A stretch of 64,000 nucleotides of DNA from NCBI GenBank assembly GCA_019925095.2, contig CM034411.1, forward strand, positions 97,001 through 161,000, in the 5' to 3' direction. The translations under genes were made by a program, and so were the position numbers. The DNA is from Dendrolimus kikuchii. Taxonomy: Eukaryota; Arthropoda; Insecta; Lepidoptera; Lasiocampidae. The notes under the pieces were generated by a model. The model made no database searches. It saw nothing but the letters and a program-made list of their open reading frames with translations, and was not told the DNA's origin. Within the stretch, counting starts at the first letter, position 1, and every line of letters begins with the position of its first letter. This document shows positions 56,167-64,000 of this stretch, in pieces.

Positions 56167-56367
56167 ATAAAGTGGAACTTTAAGCTGTGTTACAAATTCC
56201 AGTATATCTAGATATGTGTCAATTTCACTAAGCCATTCTCCAAAAGCGACCGCTTTAGGGCCTTAGTACGTAAAGAAAATATATCTAACCATGCAAACAA
56301 ACCAATAGGGTAATAATATGATGATGATTGTAGGTTTGGGGGTTTTATTTTTGACAAAATAAGTTTA

Positions 56368-56561
56368 TATACATACATATATTACTTCACGCCAGTTCCC
56401 TTGCGGGGTAGGCACGAACAACAGAGCGCCATTCAGGCTTATTCTTACACACCTCACTTGCTTCTTTGACATTCATAGCTCTTGTCATACACGCTCGTCT
56501 ATTCTTAAGGCTCCTGACATCACCTTCTGCTAGTACACGATCAATTTGAAATATATATTTG
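56368..56561 (-). mobile_element. ATGT-tailed RTE-like LINE, 5'-truncated
   Basis: A perfect 12-bp duplication aaaataagttta lies at 56356-56367 and 56562-56573. Confidence 0.9.
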
Positions 56562-56851
56562 AAAATAAGTTTAGCACGCTAAAAAGTATTAAATTCATTT
56601 CAACAATTTTGAAGACTGAAAAATTAACTTTTACCATTTGTCATGTTACTTACGCACTAGACAGACGTATGTGTTCGGATTGAGTCATTTGTATACTCGT
56701 ATAAAGTAGCTTTCTTTAATAGGACTTATTTTCGGCAAAAGAATTACGTCTTGTTTATAAAAAGGTCGGGCTAAAGAAAACATGTGATTTAGGCTTATTT
56801 TATGTTGTGAATCAAAGCCTCTAATAGTATTTAGGGGTTCGTGGCATTATA

Positions 56852-57086
56852 TCTTATACTAATATATAAAGCTGAAGAGTTTTTTGTTTGAACGCACTAA
56901 TCTCAGGAACTACTGGTCTGATTTGAAAAATTCTTTCAGTGTTAGATAGCCCATTTATTGAGGAAGGCTATAGGCTATATATCATCATGCTAAGACCAAT
57001 AGGAGCGGAGCAGCAATGTAGAACTTTTCAAAATCGGGGAGTTTTGAAAGCAAATTCCACGCGGACGACGTCGCGGGCACAGCTAG
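56852..57086 (+). mobile_element. short nonautonomous Helitron
   Basis: It runs TCTTATACTAATATATAAAG to gggcacagCTAG, with A before and T after. The 80-residue frame is a by-product. Confidence 0.8.
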
Positions 57087-57243
57087 TATTTTTACATGCG
57101 AGCCCGGTCACACTTAGGATTGGAAGTAAACACCAGTTTTTTCAACTAAATGCTTTTATTGTCTTACACAGCTGTACGTGATTCTTCTCTGCAGGTCTGC
57201 CCTTTCAAGCACAACTAATGACGATAGTAGTAGTAGTAGTAGT

Positions 57244-57840
57244 TCCTGAGATTAGCGCGTTCAATCAAAAAATATTAGTATATTTGGCTACAACACTAAT
57301 ACTTACATCTTAAATATCGCGATATCTTTTGAATGAAACGTTCGAATTGAAAAATTCAAAAAGTTTTAGAATGGTATTGAATTCGTCTTGAATATGGAGT
57401 CATTTATTTTGATAAGGATTAATACTAAGGTACAAAATAAAGAGTTTTTGAAGCGACGGCATTTTAATTATTTAAAAAATAAAAGAAAACACTTATTGTG
57501 AAATAACTACAATAGTTAGACATATGGTTACGCGATATTTTTTGTACACAATTATATGTTCTGCAAAGTGGTAGTTCATTGTTTTGTTCTATAATCAATA
57601 GTTTTCGCAGCGCACGCCGTGTAAGGATTTTTTCGGGCCATTTTTTACACCTTGGGTTACATTATTGGAGTTTTAGTAAGGATCCCTAATTTTTAAAAAA
57701 AATATAATATAGCTTATAGCTTTCCTCAATAAATGTACTATTCAACACTGAAAGAATTTTTCAAATCGGACCAGCGGTTCCTGAGATTAGCGCGTTTAAA
57801 CAAACAAACAAACTCTTCAGCTTTATAATATTAGTATAGA
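57244..57840 (-). mobile_element. long Helitron, 3'-truncated at (TAG)n
   Basis: On the minus strand it starts TCTATACTAATATTATAAAGC at 57840. It has the long-form interior and is cut in the second module where a (TAG)n run (57224-57243) begins. Confidence 0.75.
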
Positions 57841-58153
57841 TTATAGTAATATTTTTGGTCTTCCGCCAAAATTGTTCATCCTTAGTAACATCAAATCATA
57901 CAGAACCAAATTAAAACTATTCAACCAAATTTCATCATAAAAGATAACTGTTTAAAACTGATATGAAGTTAATATATTTTCTTGAAAATGTTGAATGTTT
58001 TTAACTTGTTTATTAGATATGTCTATTTAAGATTTTATCTGCGAACTACACATATTTCTATCAAAGGCAGACATCACAACACATGTATAAAGGCAAAACC
58101 AAGTTAATTCGTTTTCAAAACCTTTGTGTTGCTCACGAGGGCTTATCATATTA
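57841..58153. other. unassigned
   Basis: No gene or named repeat is seen. Confidence 0.4.
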
Positions 58154-58154
58154 T

Positions 58155-58388
58155 GCCAGGTGGTAGGGCATTTGCCCGACTGGATGGCTACCACCCCTGG
58201 TCTAAAATACGTCGCCATAACAATGTTGAGTTGTGTTCCGGCATTAGTGACCAGGTTCCAGTCTCCCTTAAGAGAGCAGCAGCGCATTTGTAGCAACTTT
58301 GATGTTGCAAATGTCCATAGGCGATGGTAACCGCTTTCCATCAGGTGGGCCGTCTGCCTGTCTGCTGATCTCCAGTAATAAATAAAAA
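58155..58388 (+). repeat. SL300, short form
   Basis: It starts at ccaggtggtaggg and ends ccagtaataaataaaa. Confidence 0.75.
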
Positions 58389-58420
58389 ATATTAGTATAT
58401 GTTACTTTAATAACAGTTTA

Positions 58421-58620
58421 GGCCACGACACACCTTCCATGATCCAATTGATCGTGTACTAGCAGAAGGTGATGTCAGGAGCCTTAAGAACAGACGAGCG
58501 TGCATGACGAGAGCTATGAATGTCAAAGAAGCAAGTGAGGTGTGTAAGAATAAGCCTGAATGGCGCTCTGTTGTTCGTGCCTACCCCGCAAGGGAACTGG
58601 CGTGAAGTTATGTATGTATG
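58421..58620 (+). mobile_element. ATGT-tailed RTE-like LINE, 5'-truncated
   Basis: taataaca is present at 58408-58415 and 58621-58628, with partial match beyond. The right end is (ATGT)n. Confidence 0.85.
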
Positions 58621-58628
58621 TAATAACA

Positions 58629-59035
58629 CTTCATGAATACATTGCTCCTCCACCACATAATATGGTAACGTGGTACTGCTTAACTTTTCGTTTTATTGCA
58701 AAATAGTAGTACTTCGTTTGCGTTGCCATCGTCAAGTATTTGTTAGTGAATTACAATAGAGGCTAGAAAATAATGCAAACTCAGTGCTATACTTTTGGCT
58801 ACATTCGTCTATTACACAGAAACAACATCTATTATCAGGGTAGAATTAATAGAATGTATTGATAGAGAATATAGCTATGTAAGCTGACTCTTTGTCTAGT
58901 TTCAGGCAGTTATAAATCCAAAAAGTTACAGTTTAAAAAGCAACTAGATCGATTTAGGCCCCGGCACTTACACTCATTTTTAAATTCATTGTAAAAATTT
59001 GACTTCTTTATTAATTTATTGTATGCATATGTAAT
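58629..59035. other. unassigned
   Basis: No gene or named repeat is seen. Confidence 0.4.
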
Positions 59036-59310
59036 AACAACCCATAAACATCCCACTGCTAGTCTCGGGCCTCCCTCTTTGGCAGAACGGATGTCTAAGG
59101 CAGCTTGGCAGGTTTAACATATCGGTTATTTCGATGTGCAGGTTTCATCACTGTGTTTTCCTTTGCCCTTGTTAACTAGTGGTAATTATAACAATATGAA
59201 TATTAGGTCAGATAAACTGCCTAAATGATGCATGCGTTCCGGGCAGGATTCGAACCCGCACCCTTTGAGTTAGGAGCGCGTGCGCTAGCCATTACGTTAC
59301 CACGACTTTA
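59036..59310 (-). repeat. tRNA-derived SINE, family F, full length
   Basis: On the minus strand it has an A-box-like taacgtaatggctag and a perfect B box gggttcgaatcc (about 59248-59260). The 3' end is near gtttatgggttgtt. Confidence 0.85.
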
Positions 59311-59324
59311 TTAACTAATAATTA

Positions 59325-59885
59325 CATACATACATACATAACTTCACACCAGTTCCCTTGCGGGGTAGGCACGAACAACAGAGCGCCATTTAGGCCCATT
59401 CTTACACACCTCACTTGCTTCTTTGACATTCATAACTCTTGTCATGCACACTCGTCTGTTCTTAAGGCTCCTGACATCACCCTCCGCTAGTACACGATCA
59501 ATTTGATCATGGAAGGTGTGTCGTGGCCTTCCACGACTTCTGCATCCATCCACTTTTGCATTGTATATCTGTTTAGTCATTCTTTCATCATGCATTCTTT
59601 CCACATGCCCGAACCACCGGAGCATTCCTTTCCTTACCTTCACCCCGACACTTTCTTTCAGACCAACTCTTTTTCTTACTTCGGTATTACGAACGCGGTC
59701 CGCGAGCGTCAGTCCGCAGATTTTGCGCAGTGCTCGCATCTCGACCGCGTTTACTCTACTTTCATGCTCTCTCTTCCATACCCAACTCTCGCTTCCATAC
59801 GTGAGCGTAGGTACCAGCACCGCGTTGTGTACGGCGAGCTGGACCTTCTGGCTGAGGTTCTTAGCGCCTAGAAGTTTACCTAACC
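59325..59885 (-). pseudogene. ATGT-LINE polymerase C-terminus, best copy
   Basis: A perfect 13-bp duplication taactaataatta lies at 59312-59324 and 59886-59898. The minus frame is open from the insertion edge: GKLLGAKNLSQ, PTLTYGSESWVWKREHESRV, MRALRKICGLTLADRVRNTE, MLRWFGHVERMHDERMTKQI, GRPRHTFHDQIDRVLAEGDV and AYPARELV, then a stop and only a few bases before (ATGT)n. The very short 3' UTR and short-repeat tail fit the RTE clade. The polymerase catalytic core is not included. Plus-strand frames are shadows. Confidence 0.9.
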
Positions 59886-59929
59886 TAACTAATAATTAAT
59901 TACATTATAATTAGAAAATAGATATTCGC

Positions 59930-60200
59930 ATGGTGCATGCATAAAATGTGTTGGCGTTACGTAAACGCGCACTTGCATGGCATAAAGCCACGCACTTGCA
60001 TGTCCGCTGGGAACTTTATTAAACGAAATAATGTAGTGAATACGAGGCTTTACTCGCTTCGGCGTAATGAGCAATCTCGTAGCCCGCTACGCCGCTACGT
60101 CGGTCGTCGCTACGCCGCCGGCAGTAGCCGATGCGACCGCGCGCCGAGCGCTACGCTGCCGCGCGTCACCCACTGCCACGCTACGCTCGCGTAACCGAAC
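59930..60200 (+). promoter_or_regulatory. CpG-dense block, candidate promoter region
   Basis: This has the strongest CpG concentration in the window, with repeated ctacgc/gccgctacg units at 60085-60190, in otherwise AT-rich DNA. No TATA box or initiator was pinned down. Its place ~200 bp upstream of a plausible coding exon suggests a promoter, but an unknown GC-rich transposon end is also possible. Confidence 0.35.
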
Positions 60201-60383
60201 AGCACTATTACTGCAATTCCAAAGTTAATCATTATTAATTATTAATTATATTTGTTGCTAAACTTCTCAAGTTTTGTGAGTTTGTAATTTCTTAAGGTTT
60301 AATTCTTCCGCATTGTGAATTCATTTACAGTTTTAATTAAGATTGTGGTGTAATTGTTTATTTCACAAAGTAGTTGGTTGGTG

Positions 60384-60453
60384 ATGGTGTATGAAATGAT
60401 CAAGATGAAAAGGATTTGCCACTTCATCTTCCGGCTGCTGTTTTTGCTTGACG
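60384..60453 (+). CDS. candidate first coding exon with hydrophobic N-terminus
   Basis: ATG at 60384 opens MVYEMIKMKRICHFIFRLLF then LLDG. Basic residues are followed by a hydrophobic core (FIFRLLFLL), as in a signal peptide or anchor. The frame ends at acg|gtgagt (donor GT at 60454-60455), a consensus 5' splice site leaving one base of the next codon (phase 1), a common arrangement for signal-peptide exons. An in-frame TAA at 60351 marks the upstream limit. The surrounding ~500 bp matches no repeat family I see here. No acceptor or second exon could be identified, so the gene and product are unknown. Confidence 0.4.
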
Positions 60454-60735
60454 GTGAGTTTTTGAACTTAATATTAAATTTTAGATTATAGAATAAAATA
60501 TATACATCGAAACATATAGAACATTAATATTTAAGAAGAACGACATAATTAGTTATTACACAAATTATCAAATATTCATAAAGCAAATCAGGCATTCCAA
60601 TATGCTAAATCGTACGATGTTGATAATAACGGCAAACCACGAGTAAAGCAAGCAAAATGTTGCATGATATATGTTAATGCTATTTTGAAACTGATTTAGT
60701 AAAAAATAATAATAATAACGATATAATATATAACG

Positions 60736-60781
60736 CCCTACCCCGCAAGGGAACTGGCGTGAAGTTATGTATGTATGTATG
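60736..60781 (+). mobile_element. 46-bp ATGT-LINE insertion
   Basis: It consists of ~26 bases of the LINE 3' end plus (ATGT)n, flanked by a perfect 14-bp duplication tataatatataacg at 60722-60735 and 60782-60795. It is the shortest copy in the window. Confidence 0.92.
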
Positions 60782-60795
60782 TATAATATATAACG

Positions 60796-61320
60796 AATTG
60801 CAAAGACATTATTATGAAATCAGAATAAATTTTCTGTATGTATTTTTCCAAATAAAATTAAGCATATTACATTGAAATTAGTCAAAACAGTAACTTGTAA
60901 TCAAACTAACTATTGCAGCACTTTAGTTATCTTTAATAGACATATATGACATTTTGTCTATCACGAACAGCTAAATTACTTTTGCCATTATTAATAATGT
61001 TAATTAAAATCTAAAACAACAAAAAATATTAATTGAATTGAAAATTTATTCACACAAAAAAGTTACATTAAGCTGATATCAGACGGTTCACTCCTGCTTT
61101 TCAATTTGAAAGAATTAATCAACGTGATTCCTATAAATACAAACTTGAATCATTCAATCTCATTGAATATCATCGTGAAGTTTCAGTTCTGTGCTTTTCA
61201 ATCAAGTTGTTCAACCAATTTAGGCATATGAATATTTGCGATCCAATGCTCTTTCTCGACTTTTAAAATTAATCATTTAGGCACCTTTCCGACTGACAGC
61301 GGTCTAGAACTAGATTTTAT
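60796..61320. other. unassigned; possible intron sequence
   Basis: It is AT-rich. Positions 61085-61230 contain several ttgaat/attcaa inverted motifs but no clear termini. Confidence 0.4.
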
Positions 61321-61332
61321 ACTTTAATTTTA

Positions 61333-61501
61333 CATACATACATACATAACTTCACGCCAGTTCCCTTGTGGGGTAGGCACGAACAACAGAGTGCCATTTA
61401 GGCTTATTCTTACACACCTCACTTGCCTCTTTGACATTCATAACTCTTGTCATGCAAGCTCGTCTGTTCTTAAGGCTCCTAACATCACCTTCTGCTAGAC
61501 C
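61333..61501 (-). mobile_element. ATGT-tailed RTE-like LINE, 5'-truncated
   Basis: A perfect 12-bp duplication actttaatttta lies at 61321-61332 and 61502-61513. Confidence 0.9.
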
Positions 61502-61621
61502 ACTTTAATTTTAGTTTGTATATATAGTTTATTTTTAGTTTAATTTATTGTATAGTTTAATTTATTAATAATTTAGTTTATTTATAATTAGATCATTTAG
61601 AATTATCATATCATCAACATT

Positions 61622-61937
61622 TTTATCCGTGCAGGAACGGAGAAAGAATACAATTTCCTATGTTGGGGCGACCTGTCGTAATTGGCGAGTTAACAACCCA
61701 CAGCCAGGTGGTAGGGCATTTGCCCGACTGGATGGCTACCACCCCTGGTCTAAAGTATGTCGCCATTACAACCTTGAGTTGTGTTCCGGCATTAGTGGCC
61801 AGGTTTCAATCTCCCTTAAGAGAGCAGCAGCGCATTTGTAGCAACTTTGGTGTTGCAAATGTCGATAGGCGATGGTAACCGCTTTTCATCAAGTGGGCCC
61901 TCTGCTTGTCTGCTGATCTCCTGCAATAAAAAAAAAT
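61622..61937 (+). repeat. SL300, full length
   Basis: It runs ttatccgtgcaggaacgg to cctgcaataaaaaaaaa. Confidence 0.8.
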
Positions 61938-62039
61938 TAATTACAATTCATACATGGCAACAGGAACTAGATTTTTTATCTGTTTCTGTGCGAATAATAT
62001 TACACTGTATTCTATATATAGTTCTATATCTATATATAA

Positions 62040-62215
62040 ATTCAAAAGTTTTTATTCAAAATAAGATCCACTGGGAGAACACTTTTTGAAGGTCATACAT
62101 ATAGGTTAAAATTTAATTTTACTTCCTATTCTATGTAAACCGCTTCGCAATGTATTATTGCTGTTAAGAAGAAGAAGCGGCAAGAAGCTCCCCAGCAACA
62201 CATCTAGCTAAATAT
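62040..62215. repeat. shared module with CCGCTTCGCAA / GAAGAAGCGGC
   Basis: It matches 27700-27880 and the right part of 46789-47170. It is probably a piece of a retroelement end. Confidence 0.45.
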
Positions 62216-62328
62216 TGTTTTTTTTCTAATTTATGCAGAAGTATGTTACACAATTGCTTTTCGGAGAATTAATGGAGTTGTAGTTGACTTCAGTAAGACA
62301 AAGACATAATAAAAACAAACCGACTTCA

Positions 62329-62531
62329 AAAACTAAAAAGTGTAAAATAACTTATTTCTAAAGCTATTATTATTAATATATATTATCTAAACCATCTTAA
62401 AGTCGGTGCTTAGTAATTTTCAAAATATAGTAATTTTTATGTTTTACTTTGCACCGACTTTAAGATGTTTTAGATAATATATATTAATAATAATAGCTTT
62501 AGAAATAAGTTATTTTATACTTTTTAGTTTT
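62329..62531. repeat. CGACTTC hairpin, ~80-bp near-perfect stem
   Basis: The arms 62329-62408 and about 62450-62531 are reverse complements with very few mismatches (ctaaaaagtgtaaaataact... / ...tattttatactttttag). They flank a ~40-base loop rich in A and T. The flank begins aaccgacttcaaaaac. It is a foldback MITE of the same family as 12857-13350. Confidence 0.8.
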
Positions 62532-63194
62532 TTTATTAACTTACACAACCATACGCGAGTCTTCTCCGCAGGGTTCTCTTCTTCTTTTCGTCTTCTTCTT
62601 TCTTCGCAGGTTCTTCTCGCTTCTACACGGTCAACTAATGACGCACAGTCCAAACGATGAGATGTATCTAACCTACGAAATTACCGCGCGTGGCTCGCTC
62701 CTAGATCTCCTCGCTAAACTCCTCCTTCACTAAACTGCCCACTAAACTTATCACTAAACTTACCACTAAACTCCCCACTAAACTCGTCACTTCCTTATAC
62801 TTGTCGCTTCGCTGTCTTCAACTGAACTCTCCGTAGGCGCGCTTATATACCCGGAAGAATCTTCTGGAACCCATAATCTCGTCTTTTTTTCGTTATTTCT
62901 TTATTTACAGTCTATCCCTTTCTAAAGATCTATCTCTGTCTTTTCCTTCCTGAACTTTCTATTCTAGAATTTCGGTCTACATTTCGTTATTCTTTTGTTC
63001 ATCATCTCTCCCTTTCTAAAATGTATCTGTCCTTGTCTTTTTCTTCTGGAAACTTCTACATTTTGCTGAAACTCCTTAAAGCAACTAGACCGCTCCACGA
63101 TTGTTCGCCGCAATATATTTATCTCAGATTAGTAAATAAATAGATATTAAGAATATATAATAACAAGCAAGTATAAATTAGCATAAGTAACAGA
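62532..63194. other. mostly unassigned, with 12-bp minisatellite
   Basis: Positions 62728-62792 hold about six copies of a 12-base unit (cactaaactNNc). Positions 62540-62650 (cgagtcttctccgcaggg, caactaatgacgc) resemble 57170-57225. No gene is seen. Confidence 0.45.
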
Positions 63195-63605
63195 CCTTCC
63201 ATGATTAAATTGATCGTGTACTAGCAGAAGGTGACGTCAGGAGCCTTAAGAACAGACGAGTGTGCATGACAGGAGCTATGAATGTCAAAGAAGCAAGTGA
63301 GGTGTCTAAGAATAAGCCTGCATGGCGCTCTCGCTTCTATACGTGAGCGTAGGTACCAGCACCGCGTTGTGTATGTCAAACTGGGCCTTCTGGCTGAGGT
63401 TCTTAGCGCCTAGAAGTTTACCTAACGCTCCATTCACACAATCCCCAAATTCACTCGTCTTTCTATATCAGCGGTGTACCTTCCATCCCTGCTAAAAGCA
63501 CATCCAAGATATACAAACTCATTCACTTGCTCCAGCATAACATCATCGACCATTACCCTTGCATTCGTTCTGGTTTCTTGTGTTTCTATCTTGACCTATC
63601 CTCAG
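63195..63605. mobile_element. ATGT-LINE fragments in opposite orientation
   Basis: Positions 63195-63330 are plus-oriented (QIDRVLAEGD to about KPAWRS, no tail). From 63331 to about 63605 the sequence is minus-oriented upstream coding (VMVDDVMLEQVNEFVYLGCA, SRDGRYTADIERRVNLG). The two pieces meet near cgctc|tcgcttc. A rearrangement joined them. Confidence 0.8.
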
Positions 63606-64000
63606 CAGTGTAGATCATCGTCCCCAAAATGAAGCATTAATTGTTACTTCTACTAATGGACTAGATTGAAACAAAGCTGCTGCGAGTCCAATTAATTGAC
63701 TGAAACACTAATTAGCGCCGACAAAAGCACTTCTGAATCTCTCTGGAAACTATTTACACAACTCGAGGGGACTTAAAGGGTATTTTTGTTAAAAATATTG
63801 TTATAACGAATGGCTTTAGCGTCCTTGGACTGACTCGACTTCAGATTTATTAAGTTATGATTTGGCAAAAGCACCGGTGAGGGTCCGAGGGCCTCCCTTT
63901 ATAAATCCTCTACTTTATCTATTCGAGACAAAGGGATTTGTTTATTCTGTTCCCCGAAATACTACTACAAAGACCCCTGAGCCGACATCAAGCGGCGACG
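63606..64000. other. unassigned
   Basis: No gene or named repeat is seen to the window end. Confidence 0.4.

Noticed and set aside
62540..62640. Second exon for the candidate gene (cttctccgcagg acceptor-like sites)
   Set aside because: Similar text recurs near 57170-57225, so it is probably a repeat; no open exon follows.

Overview
This window looks like intergenic or intronic DNA from a moth or butterfly (Lepidoptera). The evidence is the AT-rich base composition, Helitron derivatives that end in CTAG and sit between A and T, tRNA-derived SINEs, and a mix of mobile-element families I recognise from memory of lepidopteran genomes. I could not search any database, so family names rest on motifs, termini and target-site duplications (TSDs) read from the sequence. 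I found no complete host protein-coding gene. Almost every long open frame belongs to a decayed mobile element or a microsatellite.

Layout. 0-10 kb: a ~310-bp SINE-like repeat (called SL300 here), tRNA-type SINE pieces, the 3' end of an R1-like LINE, a 390-bp compound microsatellite, an R1-like tail with a 17-bp TSD, and a dead mariner split by an SL300 copy. 10-27 kb: ATGT-tailed RTE-like LINE fragments, a near-identical 155-bp direct repeat offset by exactly 500 bp, Helitrons, solo LTRs and small MITEs. 28.4-30.8 kb: the largest coding relic, a minus-strand non-LTR retrotransposon with reverse transcriptase, a zinc-knuckle-like motif and a restriction-like endonuclease, broken by one frameshift. 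32-43 kb: long and short Helitrons, one carrying Gly-Pro-Ser repeats, plus long-TIR MITEs, a solo LTR and Harbinger-like MITEs. 43.9-45.7 kb: a nest of ~200-bp inverted arms around a hAT-like MITE with an 8-bp TSD, itself holding another element. 46-57 kb: orphan LINE, solo LTR, two Penelope-like relics with a GIY-YIG-type C-terminus, and a second endonuclease-LINE copy split by a long-TIR MITE. 57-64 kb: more Helitrons, SINEs and ATGT-LINEs, a CpG-dense block and a plausible first coding exon of a host gene, and an ~80-bp-stem hairpin.

The most abundant element is a 5'-truncated RTE-like LINE. Its 3' UTR is only a few bases, followed by (ATGT)n. At least twenty copies are present, most with perfect 8-17 bp TSDs and some as short as 46 bp, so this family was recently active. 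SL300 is nearly as common, and five copies share one 5' breakpoint. The best host-gene candidate is the 70-bp coding segment at 60384-60453. It encodes a short N-terminus with a hydrophobic core, ends at a consensus splice donor in phase 1, and lies about 200 bp downstream of CpG-rich sequence. If real, the rest of that gene lies beyond this window or in exons too small to see here.
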